A DNA stretch of 64,000 nt, from assembly GCA_963281155.1 (NCBI GenBank), contig CAUJLY010000001.1, positions 1,302,001-1,366,000 on the forward strand. Direction: 5' to 3'. The notes under the pieces are model-generated. The model did no database searches. It was not told where the DNA came from and worked only from the letters and a program-made list of their open reading frames with translations. Positions 1 to 11,882 of this stretch are shown here, in pieces. Within the stretch, counting starts at the first letter, position 1. The number at the start of each line of letters is the position of its first letter. The DNA comes from Rhabditophanes sp. KR3021 (Eukaryota > Nematoda > Chromadorea > Rhabditida > Alloionematidae). Position numbers and translations under genes: made by a program.

Positions 1-2
1 AG

Positions 3-608
3 CATACAAGCACTTTATTTAGTGCTAGTGATTCTGACCAAGAATATGGTTCAGATACTGAGCCCGAGGACGATGATTTCATGGAATGCAAGAATGTCTT
101 TCCAGTTTCATTCACAAATTATGAAGAACCAGCGATGTATTTAAAGGAGAAACTTTTGCAAGCAATCAACGCTTCTATTGATGACTACAAACAGCATCCC
201 TTCATCCAACGAGCCTCGTACCTTGACAGTTTAACTTGCTTTACCAGAGATTTATACGATAAAGAAACATGGATCCAAATAGAGTCAGATTTGGTTTCTG
301 AATTTACTCGTCTCACAGAAAGTCCCAACTCCTCTCAAATAAACACACATTCCAGTTCTAGCCAGCGACACGACATCTGCCACAACAAAGTAGATCAATT
401 TGTCATCTATCGAAGTACTTTAGACGAAAACAAAAGCCAATTATTGTCCGGCCCACTAGCTGAAATAAAAAGGAAATATTTAGGAGCTCCGGCTAGTCTC
501 TCTCTCAATGAATCTGTAATCAAAGCTTCTGCCGAGTTGCCCATTTTCATGAAAGGCAAAATTAATTCAATGGCAAGGGCAACTTTGTTTATTAAAATAA
601 ACGGTTAG
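3..608 (+). CDS. hAT-transposase-like protein, 3' part only
   Basis: The frame is open to the left edge, so this is the C-terminal part of a longer gene. The first ATG visible (81) is internal, because in-frame codons precede it, including an acidic stretch just before it. About 200 residues are visible. The last 45 residues, starting around RKYLGAPAS and ending in LFIKING, resemble the C-terminal dimerisation block of hAT transposases (a Y-L-x-x-P-A-S ... E ... F-x-K-x-N pattern). The usual SERxFS core is weak here (LNESVIKAS). Proteins of this kind are either hAT transposons or host genes derived from them; with no N-terminus I cannot see a BED finger or the catalytic residues. A likely polyadenylation signal, aataaa, lies near 743. 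The family call is moderate; whether it is an active element is unknown. Confidence 0.5.
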   Translation, partial: HTSTLFSASDSDQEYGSDTEPEDDDFMECKNVFPVSFTNYEEPAMYLKEKLLQAINASIDDYKQHPFIQRASYLDSLTCFTRDLYDKETWIQIESDLVSEFTRLTESPNSSQINTHSSSSQRHDICHNKVDQFVIYRSTLDENKSQLLSGPLAEIKRKYLGAPASLSLNESVIKASAELPIFMKGKINSMARATLFIKING

Positions 609-732
609 TCCAAACGTTTGAGTTTGATGCTTACAACGATTGTCATTGGAAGAGTGTGTATTTAACTTGTTCAAAAAATGTTTTGGTGACTTTTTATTTT
701 GTTTTTAAATTACGTTGAATTTCCTTTTTTGA

Positions 733-1986
<1,254 letters not shown>

Positions 1987-2314
1987 TTCTTATTATTGTT
2001 ATCTTTATTGTTGATTCTTAATAAAATTTTTTTGAACATGCTTTATGTATGTAATTTAATAATTTGTGTCTAATAAAATATAAAATAATCTAATCAAAAA
2101 TTAGAATATTTAACTGGCAAACCTAAAAACAATGCGTAACAAATCATTCTAATTAATGATTATTAACCGTGCCTTAATTTTTCGAAATAAATTGTTATTA
2201 GTGTTTGTTAAAAGTTGAAATAAACAACAAATTTTGCGTATTTAGTCGGTTCACTGTTTTCTATTAGACATACTAATTTTTAATAAACTTACTTTTTCTA
2301 TTCAATTCAAAAAA
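1987..2314. other. Intergenic, AT-rich
   Basis: Contains the 3' end of the QTRT2 transcript (aataaa near 2020) and the upstream region of the receptor at 2315. I see no coding remnant or structured element. Confidence 0.5.
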
Positions 2315-3271
2315 ATGAATCAAACAGTTTCATATTATTTAATAAATTTCAGTGGTTTATTTTCAACCATGGCAAATATAATTTCAATTGTAATTATTAA
2401 ATTGAAGTTGCCAAAGGAAATGCAACATTTGATTCCATTTATTATAGCAGGAAGAATATGTGAACTAGTTCAGGGGTTGATTTACGGAATATTTTGGAAT
2501 GCTTTTTATTTACCTGTGTCTAATTTTGTAATGCTTCAGGGGATATGTGCAAATTTTTCTATTATATGTCCTACAATTTGTACGATTATACATCCTCAAT
2601 TTTTTTGTTTAAGTTTGGTAGCAATATGCTTGCAATTTTATAAAATGTATAGAGTTATGTGTAAAAATCATTATTCCCAAAGGCAAATTCGGTTGATAAA
2701 TGTATTGATAGTTGTAATATTTATATTAAATGCCATGCTTGCTTCAACAATGGCATTTTTCAGTTATTCGTATGATTGTTCATCTTTATCTGGGCAAACT
2801 TTAACTCTTTGTAATGAATATTTGAAATACCACAAATTACTTATAATAGTCTCAGCAAAAATGCTTAGTAGAATCCAAATTTTGATGTTACTTATAATTT
2901 CATTCTCAACAATAACTAGTGGTCTTATCATATATTTTGCACATAAAATTAGACATCAACTGAAGGCTTTGAAAGAACAAAATAATAAAACATCTTATGA
3001 AAAATATTCCAAGTCAGTTCGATTGTTGTTTATTCAAGTTATAATTCCTATATTTTGTACTATTATTCCAATGACCTTTTTTTTAATTTTAAGAAGTTTA
3101 GCAAATTCTGAAATCGGAAATTATTTAATTCACTGCACTAATATAATGGCATTTGTTGTTAATTTTAATACTTCATGCACTGCGTTATATTATATCTTTA
3201 AATATTCTCGAGTAAAGAATAGTATTAGAAATAAGAAAAGTGGCCATAATACTTTAGTTCAAACTAACTAG
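2315..3271 (+). CDS. 7-TM chemoreceptor-like protein, class unassigned
   Basis: Single exon, 318 residues. Hydrophobic stretches are spaced as in a seven-helix receptor: an extracellular N-terminus with an N-glycosylation-like MNQT start, TM1 at about residues 8-28, a basic LKLPKEM turn, further helices to about residue 290, and a basic tail (RVKNSIRNKK). A QFYKMYRVM segment follows the third helix, where rhodopsin-like receptors carry DRY. FNTSCTALYYIFKYS lies at the last helix. Nematode chemoreceptors act in ciliated sensory neurons; that role is inferred from the family. I cannot place it in a named sr class. The decayed tandem copy at 3.5-4.3 kb shares its N-terminal LPK...GRICD, QFYKM and FNTSC motifs. 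Confidence 0.75.
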   Translation: MNQTVSYYLINFSGLFSTMANIISIVIIKLKLPKEMQHLIPFIIAGRICELVQGLIYGIFWNAFYLPVSNFVMLQGICANFSIICPTICTIIHPQFFCLSLVAICLQFYKMYRVMCKNHYSQRQIRLINVLIVVIFILNAMLASTMAFFSYSYDCSSLSGQTLTLCNEYLKYHKLLIIVSAKMLSRIQILMLLIISFSTITSGLIIYFAHKIRHQLKALKEQNNKTSYEKYSKSVRLLFIQVIIPIFCTIIPMTFFLILRSLANSEIGNYLIHCTNIMAFVVNFNTSCTALYYIFKYSRVKNSIRNKKSGHNTLVQTN

Positions 3272-3481
3272 ATTCAAACAATTCGCCTGAATGATGAATT
3301 AAAACTAAGAATCTATTTTTAATTTAAAAAAATGACATTTATTGACAAATGAATCTAAGTGTTTTGCCCAACATGCAATATTTTCTATTACTAAATGCAC
3401 CTCATTGTTTATAGGAAATCACCAATTAATTTTTCAAAAATACAAACATGTAATAAACAGTCAATGAAACTAACAATCTGA

Positions 3482-4347
3482 TATTATCTCCTACACTTCA
3501 GTGATTTTTTCTGAACCACCGTAAATATAATTTGGACCATAATAATTAAAATGAAATTACCAAAAAACAAGCGCCATTTGATTTCATGTATCATAGTCGG
3601 AAGAATATGTGACTTTGCAGAAGGTGCAACTCTTGGAATATTTATTATACGCCTTTACTTGGGGTACTTTGATATCAGAACATATGTTTTTATTTGTTAT
3701 TCCTGCACAATAACATGCATTCTTATTATTGTACAGGATTTGTGTCTAAGTTTGGTATCAATTTGTTTACAATTCTACAAGATGTTTCGAATAATGTGTG
3801 AAAATCATTGTATTAAAACTCAAAGTTTATCCGTAAATACATTATTAATAGCATCGTTTGTGTTGAATATCTAGATAATAGTAGTAAACTTTTCATTTTT
3901 TGATTATTCTAATGATTGTTCCATCTTAGCTGGTAAAGATTCAGAGATTTGTTATCCATACTCAAAGTATGAAAAATTAATTTTATTTGGAACGAGAAAT
4001 TCTTTCAACAATATGAGAGTTACTGCGACATTGATTGCATTATTTATTTTCATTATTGTATAGATTGCCATACTTATAAAACAGAAACTGGATATTTTGG
4101 AAAATGGGAATAACAAGATTCATTTGAAAAGTATCACAAGTCAGTTAGGTTGTTGTTTGTCCAAGTTATGATTCTACTCATTTTTGCAATAATTCTAATA
4201 TCATCCTTGATGACTCTATTCATTTGGTTAAGCTCTGATGTTGGGATTTGTGTGGTTGATACTACTAGCATAATTGGATCTGTAGCTAATTTCAATACAT
4301 CATGCAATCTGATATATTATGTCTTTAAAAATGGTCGATTAATATAA
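3482..4347 (+). pseudogene. Decayed tandem copy of the receptor at 2315
   Basis: Aligned by eye with the preceding receptor. An ATG at 3551 starts at the MKLPKNK turn, so the first helix lies upstream in degraded sequence (about 3482-3550). The frame stops at 3872-3874 after SFVLNI, continues in the same frame through NDCSILAGKDSEICY (matching YDCSSLSGQTLTLCNEY of the parent), hits a second stop near 4060, and then shifts frame before the final MLFVQVMI...FNTSCNLIYYVFK segment (4150-4347). Two stops plus a frameshift make it non-functional as a receptor. No splice signals rescue the stops. Confidence 0.85.
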
Positions 4348-4585
4348 TATTGGACATAATAATACGGTTCGTATTAATCGGTTTATATAAATTCCGTCAA
4401 TGTAAATTTATAAAAATAAACCACACCATCTGTCCCATCTGTTATGACCACCCACCTCTTTACACTACCTCCGCTTTATTGAGTGCCAAAGTGAGTTAAT
4501 ACCAACGTTTCTTGGCAAGAATGTGGCGCTAAAACACTAGCTCTCTTATGCCCTCTTTTGGAATAGATACCTATTATCGGCAAAA

Positions 4586-5951
4586 ATGGCAACACCATTG
4601 ACAACCTCTTCTGCCAGATCTACTACTAATGGCTCAAAATCTACCTTAAATTTTATGCAATCATCTTCATCATCAAGTGACAAAGTTGACAAATTTGGTG
4701 TTTATAATTTACAATGCAAACTAGCTGTTCTTAAGAAAGACGTAAGTGGTGTTTGTTTTGTTACTTCATATTACTTGTTTATTTAAGTTAAGATCAAGAC
4801 AAGCTGAAATAGAAGAATTAAAAAATAAGACTACTTTGTCTGAAGCGATTAGAAATGAGGAGGAAAATTTACCTTACTTGCAACAACATATCAAATCATT
4901 AACGAATATTTGTGAGACATTGCTGGAAGCTGTTCAAAAGGGAAGTGATGCTGATAATCAACGACTTCTCAGTACGGAAGATGCTTATTCTGATAAAATT
5001 ATTAAGCAGGCCGAGGCCATTTCTTTGTTAAGACAAGAAAATGAATGTTATAAGAGAAAGTTAGCAGAAATTCAATATAAGAGTGGAGAAGTTTTGAGTG
5101 AAAATAAGTTTTTAAGGAAGACTAACGTTACCTTGGAGACGAAGTTGGAGGAAAGTTTGAATGAGTTGAATGTTGCAAAGGCAGAGAATAAAAAGCAAGA
5201 GGAAAAGATTGTGGAATTGTTGTTAAATGAGAGACATATGAAGCATCGTCATGCTAATCAGTTGACTGAAAAGATGAGTAAGAGTAAACATGAACGTTCC
5301 ATGGAAATACAAAACATCAAACTAACCGTCAATGATACCATTAAAGAATTAGAAGCTGAGAATCGTAGGTTAACATTGAATGAAAATGTTTTGCAAGAAG
5401 AGATGAAGAAAACAAAAGAAAAATATAATGCATTAGTTAAGGATAATAGAAGAGTTTCTAACAAGATTGACGTAAGTTCACAAATTACATAATTAGATAT
5501 CATTGGTAATATTTTGTAGGACTTTGAAAGACACGTCGGCAAAATAGTAGACCCATTGGAAAAAGAAAACAAGTCACTGAGGAAACAATTATATGAGGCT
5601 GAAAAGAAAATGAAAGATCTTCACTTTTCAACAAAAGCAAACAATGAAAATGATGACGGAATTTTTAGTTCAGCAAATACTCGCTCCATTCTAAACAGTG
5701 CCCGTGAGCAAGAAATTGAAAACAATAGATTGACAATTGAAAAACTAAAACACCAAGTTGCTGATTTAAGTGAAATCAAACAAGGTACCCCCAATCAACG
5801 AATGCTAGCGACAAAAAGTTTAAAAATTCGGGAATTAGAAGAACATATCAAATTAATTACCAATGAGTTGCTTCTCGAAAGGAGCGAGCGAGAACGCCTA
5901 ACCGCAATTACATTAAAATTGTCTAACGATATTAAGAGGCTTTACAATTAG
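4586..5951 (+). CDS. Coiled-coil protein, function unknown
   Basis: Three exons read from frame and splice sites: 4586-4741, 4788-5471, 5520-5951. Both introns are phase 0, 46 and 48 bp, gtaagt donors. The product is 423 residues. Residues 1-45 are low-complexity and rich in S/T (a run of serines near residue 26). From about residue 53 to the end it is nearly continuous charged heptad sequence (E, K, L, N rich), typical of a long parallel coiled coil. Such proteins are often cytoskeletal, centrosomal or motor adaptors, but nothing here identifies a specific family. No signal peptide or membrane segment. The start at MATPLTT is the first in-frame ATG. Confidence 0.75.
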
Positions 5952-6244
5952 TTTAATAATTTACCAGCCACTAATTATATACCTTTATTAAGCTAACTCC
6001 GTTTATAAATTCCAAAATAGTAAACAAGCAAATTTAATTTTGACTCATATCAATTAAATATATTTGTTCAAAACTTAAAAACATTTTTAATAATTGTTTT
6101 TATCTTATTCTCTTAATTAATTGGTGTTTTCAATTCAGATAAAGTTTAATTTATACAATATTTAGAAATATCACATAAACTATAACCACAATAAGATTTA
6201 CAGCATAAAATTTATAATTTACAACATACTATTTATAATTTACA

Positions 6245-7279
6245 ATGAATAATAGAAATGTATTGGATGATGATGCATTTGATACTCCACGCTATATCTG
6301 TTCCGCTTTTTTGGCCTTATTTATTCTAATCAGCTTGATTCTCAGTTTTTGTATGTTAGCTACATTTTATGCACACCAAGAATTGTTTAAAAAAGTTCGT
6401 GTTTTGACGCTTTTATTTAATTTGATTGGGTCAGATATATTGTCTAATATCACATTGGCGGCTACGGAATTAATTCTATTCATTTCCGACGACAATTTAC
6501 TAGAAACTTGTAAGTTCAACTGATTTCATTATAATTAGTGTTAATTATTAATCTTTGTAGCCTACACAAACTCAACTGTTTTTCAAGTATTAGTTGAAAT
6601 TAATGCAACCAGTTACGTAGTATGGGTTTGTCTGATTGCTGTAATAACAGTAAATAGATTCTTAACCTTTTTTCGAATGCATTTTGTCTCAACCAAATGT
6701 CAGATTAATATTTCATGTGCTTTATGTTGGATCATTGGCATAGTTTTCCATGTTTTGAAGACACAAGTTTTTACAATTTATCGTATTTATGACGTGGATA
6801 CATCAACTTCTCAAATGGGGGCTAGGAATAAATCTGATGCAGGTAAAATTGCGCTAGATGTTTTCAATTATATTTATATCGCCAATCCATCAATTCTTTT
6901 TCTTATGTACATCGCTTCATTTATTAAAGCAAAGAATTTTGTGACATCAAAAGCAATTAAAACCTCAGTGCAATCGTCTGCAGACAGAAAACGTACAACT
7001 ACTATTAAATCAAATAATGCCTTGAACTATGAAAATATCATCTTGCTACAAGGGTTTTCATTATTAGTTTTCTACCAGGCAAACACACTCTGTGATTACT
7101 TTGCAAACGATATCCTAAATTACCTTCCTTACAATCTCACGTTATATTTTTACTTCTTTTCCTACGTCCTTCAAATACTACAAAACACAATCAATCCAAT
7201 CACCTTTTTTATTTTCAACTCAACAGCAAACAAATTCATGAAATCGTCACTACTTTCAATTAAAAAATGTATCTTCTAA
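6245..7279 (+). CDS. 7-TM receptor, same family as the 44-55 kb cluster
   Basis: Two exons, 6245-6509 and 6561-7279 (phase 1 intron, 51 bp, gtaagt...tttgtag), 327 residues. The first helix begins near residue 17 (RYICSAFLALFILISLIL). An NRFLTFFRMHF segment lies after the third helix, and the last helix carries NTINPITFFIFNS followed by a basic tail. The intron position after TM2 and the N-P-I-x-x-F-x-F-N-S motif match the reverse-strand receptors at 44.4, 47.4 and 48.9 kb (FHNCINPIALFLFNS), so this is a dispersed, more diverged member. The chemoreceptor role is inferred. Its 3' end lies 34 bp from the 3' end of the BTB gene on the other strand. Confidence 0.75.
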
Positions 7280-7313
7280 TAAATAAACATTTATTCATGA
7301 AATGATTAATAAT

Positions 7314-8275
7314 TCAAACATCCGTAAAACCAGTAGCGTCAACAATAAAATGATCATCATCAAAAGTGAAATTGTCATCCTCGAGGTTCAAGAAAGTCTG
7401 TTGATTTGCATAACGGATTCGAGGCATTTTATAAATTTCACCCTTTTCCATTCGTTTCATATACAAATTAAGTAAATATTTATCCACATCTGGAGCATAT
7501 GTTTCTTTTTTTATTAGTTTATGGAGGCTGTTCATGCTGATAGTTTCTAAATTGAGACCTTTTATGAGTGGCAACCAGGAGGCTTTGTTTTTTTCAAAGT
7601 TTATCGACACCCATTTTTTGTATAATTTGAATAAGGCAGTTTTAGGTTGAGCTGAAAGATATGGTTGCCCTAAACCTTTTAAAATATCATTGATATCAAA
7701 TTTATAAAGAATTTCCGTTTTTAAGCATTCTCGAATAATCTGCAAAAATTATTTATAATTAACGAATCGTAAATTACCTTGTTACTGATATAAGCCGCAA
7801 AAGAACTAATTTTATCGGTTTCTGTCCTTCTAATGTAAAAGAATAAAAGACTAAGCTTGTCGCCAATTGAGTCTCTATCATTATAATCCTAAATAAAGCT
7901 GATTAATCAAAAAATTGAAAAGCAAATATCATACCTTATCATTCATCGAATCAAACAGCCCATAAATCTTGATCAATCTTTCAAACTCTTCATTATCAAT
8001 AGCAATATCAGGTGTACCGTGAATTACCTTCAAAAAAAGCTCAAAATCATCTGCTGCTACAAGATCAAGCTCCAATATACCTAAAAATCATTCATTAAAA
8101 TAACCACTACCACCAAATTACCTCTATCTCCCCATTCATTCAACAGATTGCATAAATATTTGCATGAATTAGCTACAACAAATTTATTAACATTAAATTT
8201 CTTGCCTCCCACCACAAAGACAAAATTATTGAATGTATTTTGATCTCTGAGTTTGTAAAGAAAGGGCAAATTCAT
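7314..8275 (-). CDS. BTB/POZ-domain protein (N-terminus uncertain)
   Basis: Four exons on the reverse strand: 8275 (or further upstream)-8122, 8080-7935, 7888-7778, 7739-7314, with 37-46 bp introns whose phases are consistent. A BTB fold is suggested by NNFVFVVGGKKFNVNKFVVANSCKYL, followed by LELDLVAADDFELFLKVIHGTPDI and a helical BACK-like region. BTB proteins usually homodimerise and often act as substrate adaptors for cullin-3 ligases; that is family knowledge. Start problem: the open frame runs upstream to about 8422 through an LPFPSYTHIFTTWRV segment that looks like the end of a MATH-like domain, but there is no ATG in it. I use the first in-frame ATG, at 8275 (MNLPFLYK). An undetected upstream exon or a 5' truncation is equally possible. 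The C-terminus is acidic (EDDNFTFDDDHF). Confidence 0.65.
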
Positions 8276-8598
8276 GTTTTGGTTGCATTTGATGCACGTT
8301 TTTTGTCTTTTTGTACCAATGTAAACTTTTTGACATCGTGATGAGATTACTCGCCATGTGGTGAAAATGTGTGTGTAGGATGGGAAAGGCAATGTGAGAC
8401 TGATCAGACCATCTGGAGCTATCTATTTCCTTGTTGTAACCTTTTTTGGATGTTTGTTTAATTAAAAATAGTATATTAGTATAGACAGGTGTTTGCTACC
8501 AGGTTTTTAGGGCAAATTATACAAGGAAATGTAAATAGTTAAAACACAATTTACTCAGCTTTACACAGTAAATTAAGGTTGGAGTCACCAAATTGGAG

Positions 8599-8607
8599 TA
8601 TAAAAGG
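8599..8607 (+). promoter_or_regulatory. TATA-box-like TATAAAAGG
   Basis: TATAAAAGG lies 58 bp before the ATG of the first ShKT gene. The same nine bases occur upstream of two SXP/RAL-2-like genes (about 12527 and 13556). Position and recurrence suggest a core promoter for abundantly expressed secreted proteins; this is inference. Confidence 0.45.
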
Positions 8608-8664
8608 AATTTAAAAAATGAGGAATATCATCAAATCATAATTACATTTCTTCACCTAGTAACC

Positions 8665-9116
8665 ATGCAATCTTCATCTGCCTTGGCTGTTTTCTTCTTT
8701 GTTATCCTTGCATTCACCTCAATTCAAGGTTGTGTGGATTTAATTGGTGGAACTGGAGCTAATTCTTGTTATGGCATGAGAGCTTACTGCACCAACGCAA
8801 CATATAGAACTCTCATGTACCAAAAATGTAATTTTTCTTTTTTAAGCGTTTAATTTTTCGATTCAGGCCCGGCTACTTGTGGATATTGCTCAATTTACTA
8901 TACCACAACTACTGCTACTTCTACATCAACAACCTGCGTTGACTTGACTACTGCGGCTGGTACCTCCAACTGCAGCAGCAATACGGCCCTCTGTAACAAC
9001 TCAATTTATAAGACATTGATGAAGGTTAGTGTTTGTTTTTTAATTATAATTTATTTGCTTCCTAGACCCAATGCAAAAGAACTTGCTGGGCTGCCGGGTA
9101 CGCTGGATTCTGTTAA
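8665..9116 (+). CDS. Secreted protein with two ShKT domains
   Basis: Three exons: 8665-8827, 8867-9024, 9066-9116, giving 123 residues. The ATG at 8665 starts a signal peptide (MQSSSALAVFFFVILAF...). Two six-cysteine ShKT modules follow: the first runs from CVDL to CGYC, the second from CVDL to GFC, with a Thr/Ser linker (TTTATSTST) between them. Each module has an intron before its last cysteines. ShKT modules are very common in nematode secreted proteins; they are small disulphide folds of varied function, and I cannot assign a role. The second module has an unusual WAAGYAGFC ending in place of the usual CGxC spacing. The gene is first in a tandem group with those at 9415 and 10124. Confidence 0.8.
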
Positions 9117-9414
9117 ATGGTTATTAATAATTGTTAGTTATATTTTGGATTCTTATGAATAAAGATCAATATTTTAAAAAGTAACATTTAGTATCTTCGT
9201 ATATTAATTGCTTGTGTTATCGAACTTGATATCTCCAATCATATCTATAAAATGTCATCATTTCTAAAAGCCAAGGTGTGGTAAACCAAGATTTGATAGT
9301 AATAATTGGTAAACTACAACATAATAGTAATATTTTTGGTTAAAGAATGACGAATTGGTGTATCTGATAAAAAGCGCTATTTAAGCAATTAAAAGAACGA
9401 ATTTTATACAAAAA

Positions 9415-9854
9415 ATGAAATTCTTAATCATTCTTCTATCCCTTTTGGCCGCAGTTTGTTGCCAAGAAGCTTTTAATGAAGATGTTGGTGCACCAGCTAC
9501 AACAGTCGATCCTAATTGTGTAGATTTGGCGGGAAATTGTGCTAAAATAAATTTATGTACTAATGCAATTTACGGATCATTAATGCATAAAAATTGCCGA
9601 AAATACTGTGGGTTTTGCAATGATCCTATTCCACCAACTAACGCTCCAGCACATACAACCAAGAAATCTCCACTCCCAGATCAAAATTGCCATGACGAAA
9701 ATCCAAAAACTGGTTCCAATTCCTGCCAAGCTTTAGAATATTTATGCACAGAACCAGGTAAGTTGTTCAAGTTATATAATTTAATTTAACCATTTTAGCT
9801 TATATTCCATTGATGAAGCGCCAGTGCGCCAAAACCTGTAGGTACTGCCACTAA
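9415..9854 (+). CDS. Secreted protein with two ShKT domains
   Basis: Two exons, 9415-9757 and 9799-9854 (phase 1 intron, 41 bp), 132 residues. It starts with a signal peptide (MKFLIILLSLLAAVCC). The first ShKT module is CVDLAGNCAKINLC ... CRKYCGFC; the second is CHDENPKTGSNSC ... CAKTCRYC. A Pro/Thr-rich linker (PIPPTNAPAHTT) separates them. It is a clear tandem duplicate of the gene at 10124, which has the same order, the same intron before the final module end and the shared DLAGNCA segment. In the first module this copy has no intron, whereas the 10124 copy has one. Function unknown beyond being secreted. Confidence 0.85.
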
Positions 9855-10123
9855 ACACATTTAAACAAATCATAAATAAAATTATTCATCCATTTACTGT
9901 GTTTTCATGTCATTTGCAAAAATGCATAAAATTGTGAATTTTTTATCTACTCCGACAAAAATGCTTAATTTGTCTATAATCCCTTAACACTCTTTACGTG
10001 GGCTAAAATGATCATACAAAACCATAAGGACTCGACTTAAATGATAAGAATTGTATTTGCTAAGTAAAAAAAACGTTATTTAAGCATGATTCAAACACAC
10101 ACAATTATTTGCTTTCAATTAAA

Positions 10124-10620
10124 ATGAAATTTTCATTAGTTTTTCTATCTTTGTTGGTTGTTGTTACTCCTCAAGCACCTGCTGTCGTAGCAACTACTAC
10201 ACTTGCCACAACTTTAGCTTCAACTGTAGCATCAACAACAGCCGGAGCTCCATGCGTAGATTTGGCAGGAAATTGCGCTCAATTAAATTTATGTACAAAT
10301 GGAGTTTATGGGCCATTGATGCATAAAAATTGTAAGCCTGATCTTCTTCATTTGATATAAAAAATTTTTAAAGGTAGAAAGACCTGTAATTTCTGCGATG
10401 AACCTATCCCCCCAACAGACACACCAATTACTCCAACTAAAGCACCAATTACTCCATGTGCAGATCAAGTTACTGGAAATGGGCCCAATTCATGTTCGGC
10501 ACTTGCATATTTATGTAAAAATCCAGGTTAGTTGCAAATAATACAACATCATTAAATTCTTTTTCAGCCTATATGCCATTGATGAAAAAGGAGTGCACCA
10601 AAACATGCGGTTATTGTTGA
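10124..10620 (+). CDS. Secreted protein with two ShKT domains
   Basis: Three exons: 10124-10331, 10374-10526, 10568-10620, 137 residues. A signal peptide starts at the ATG at 10124 (MKFSLVFLSLLVVV), followed by a Thr/Ala-rich stretch (VATTTLATTLASTVAST) that could be O-glycosylated. Two ShKT modules follow: CVDLAGNC ... CRKTCNFC, then CADQVTGNGPNSC ... CTKTCGYC, joined by a repeated TPITPTKAPITP linker. Intron 1 splits the first module between its fourth and fifth cysteine region; intron 2 lies in the same place as the intron of the 9415 gene. It was probably produced by duplication of the neighbour, followed by intron gain or loss. Confidence 0.85.
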
Positions 10621-10916
10621 CATGAACCACTAATTAAACACACTAAATATTTTGTTTAAATATAAAGGGAGTATATAAAATTTTTTCATCATTAGCGGTT
10701 ATAATTTTGATTAAGTACATGATTAAAAAGCATTTAGGTACTTTAATGACGTTTAGAATGTATTAATTTGAGACATTTGTTGGGGAACGAAAAACGCAAA
10801 GGTTTGGATTATTAGTGTTAAACTATGATAAATACTAAAAGATTTAATCTTTCGTTGCAAAATTAAGTATAAAAAGAAAAAAGGTTCTTTTATTTATATA
10901 AATAACTTTTTTGCAA

Positions 10917-11501
10917 ATGAAATTCATTTTTCTTTTTTGCATCGTTTCACCTTTTGCAGAATGTCTGATACCAAAAGAAGAGTGGATGAAGGGTGAATAT
11001 GCCATCTTCACAGATATTACCGATCGTGTTGAACCACTTCTCAAACGTTTGGTTTCCCCTGAAACTCGGGAAGCCATCAATAGCATTCAATCAAATGAGG
11101 GTTATACTAGAGGTGGCGAGGAAATGGCAATTGCCTTTTTGTTTGCGTCTTGTGTTGTTTCAGAATCGGATAGAGTAAGTTATCAGTCGTCATAATAATT
11201 TATTAAATTAAAGTCCAGATATAAAGATCTTAAATCGCAATCCGAGAAGCAATATTTGCAGATTCTAATTGAAATTCAAAAGCTAGTTCCACGCTTGACG
11301 GACATTCAGAAAACGACTTATTACACTATTTATTCAATTTATATGAATAAAACCTTGACTGTCAGGCAATTTAACGAAATTATAATGTCCATTAAGAAAG
11401 ATACTCACAAAATGGACTTAGAAGCTGTCTTGAATGTAATTAAGGAAGGTGAATATATTCGAGATTCAATTTATTTGAGTGCTGATGGAAATGCCTTTTG
11501 A
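10917..11501 (+). CDS. SXP/RAL-2-like (DUF148-type) secreted protein, divergent
   Basis: Two exons, 10917-11174 and 11214-11501, 181 residues. The ATG at 10917 begins a signal peptide (MKFIFLFCIVSPFAEC). The remainder is helical and charged, with LLKRLVSPETREAINSI and a later ILIEIQKLVPRLTDIQKTTY segment. It resembles the two genes at 12564 and 13668 in length, intron position and the A/S-x-Y start of exon 2. The acceptor is unusual: the better-looking ccag at 11218 gives an immediate frame stop, so I use ttaaag ending at 11213, which keeps the frame and gives a 39-bp intron. This exon boundary, and membership in the SXP/RAL-2 group, are moderate calls. Confidence 0.6.
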
Positions 11502-11748
11502 TGCAATTGTTTCATTTAAAATAAAGGTTTAGTATTTAAATATGTTTAATTTAGGATGTTCCTTAACTAAATTTGAATATAACCAAAGTTATATGCGTAT
11601 TTATTTTTTTAAAACAACTTCATTTCTTAAACAAACTCAATAAATGTTTAAAATTTGCGTTTTGTTCAATCCATTGATATGTCAACACTTTAAGTGGATA
11701 AATGCTGTATAATTAGAATTTTGCATTATAATTGAAATAATATATCTA

Positions 11749-11882
11749 CAGTAAAATCTGAGTTTAATGAACATGGTATTTTTGGTATTTGATTAGCTTT
11801 AGAGTTAATTTACATTTTTAATCTGAGTACAATGAACAGAAATCTTGGTCTCTTCGGTGTTCACTAAACTCAGATTTTACTG
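11749..11882. mobile_element. Tc1/mariner-type MITE, 134 bp
   Basis: The ends are near-perfect inverted repeats of about 27 bp: CAGTAAAATCTGAGTTTA at the left and its complement at the right, differing at one position in the GAACA continuation. The element begins CAGT and is flanked on both sides by TA (11747-11748 and 11883-11884), the target-site duplication of Tc1/mariner elements. The 134-bp body has no coding capacity and carries a third, internal copy of part of the terminal repeat (ATCTGAGTACAATGAACA near 11820). Confidence 0.75.
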
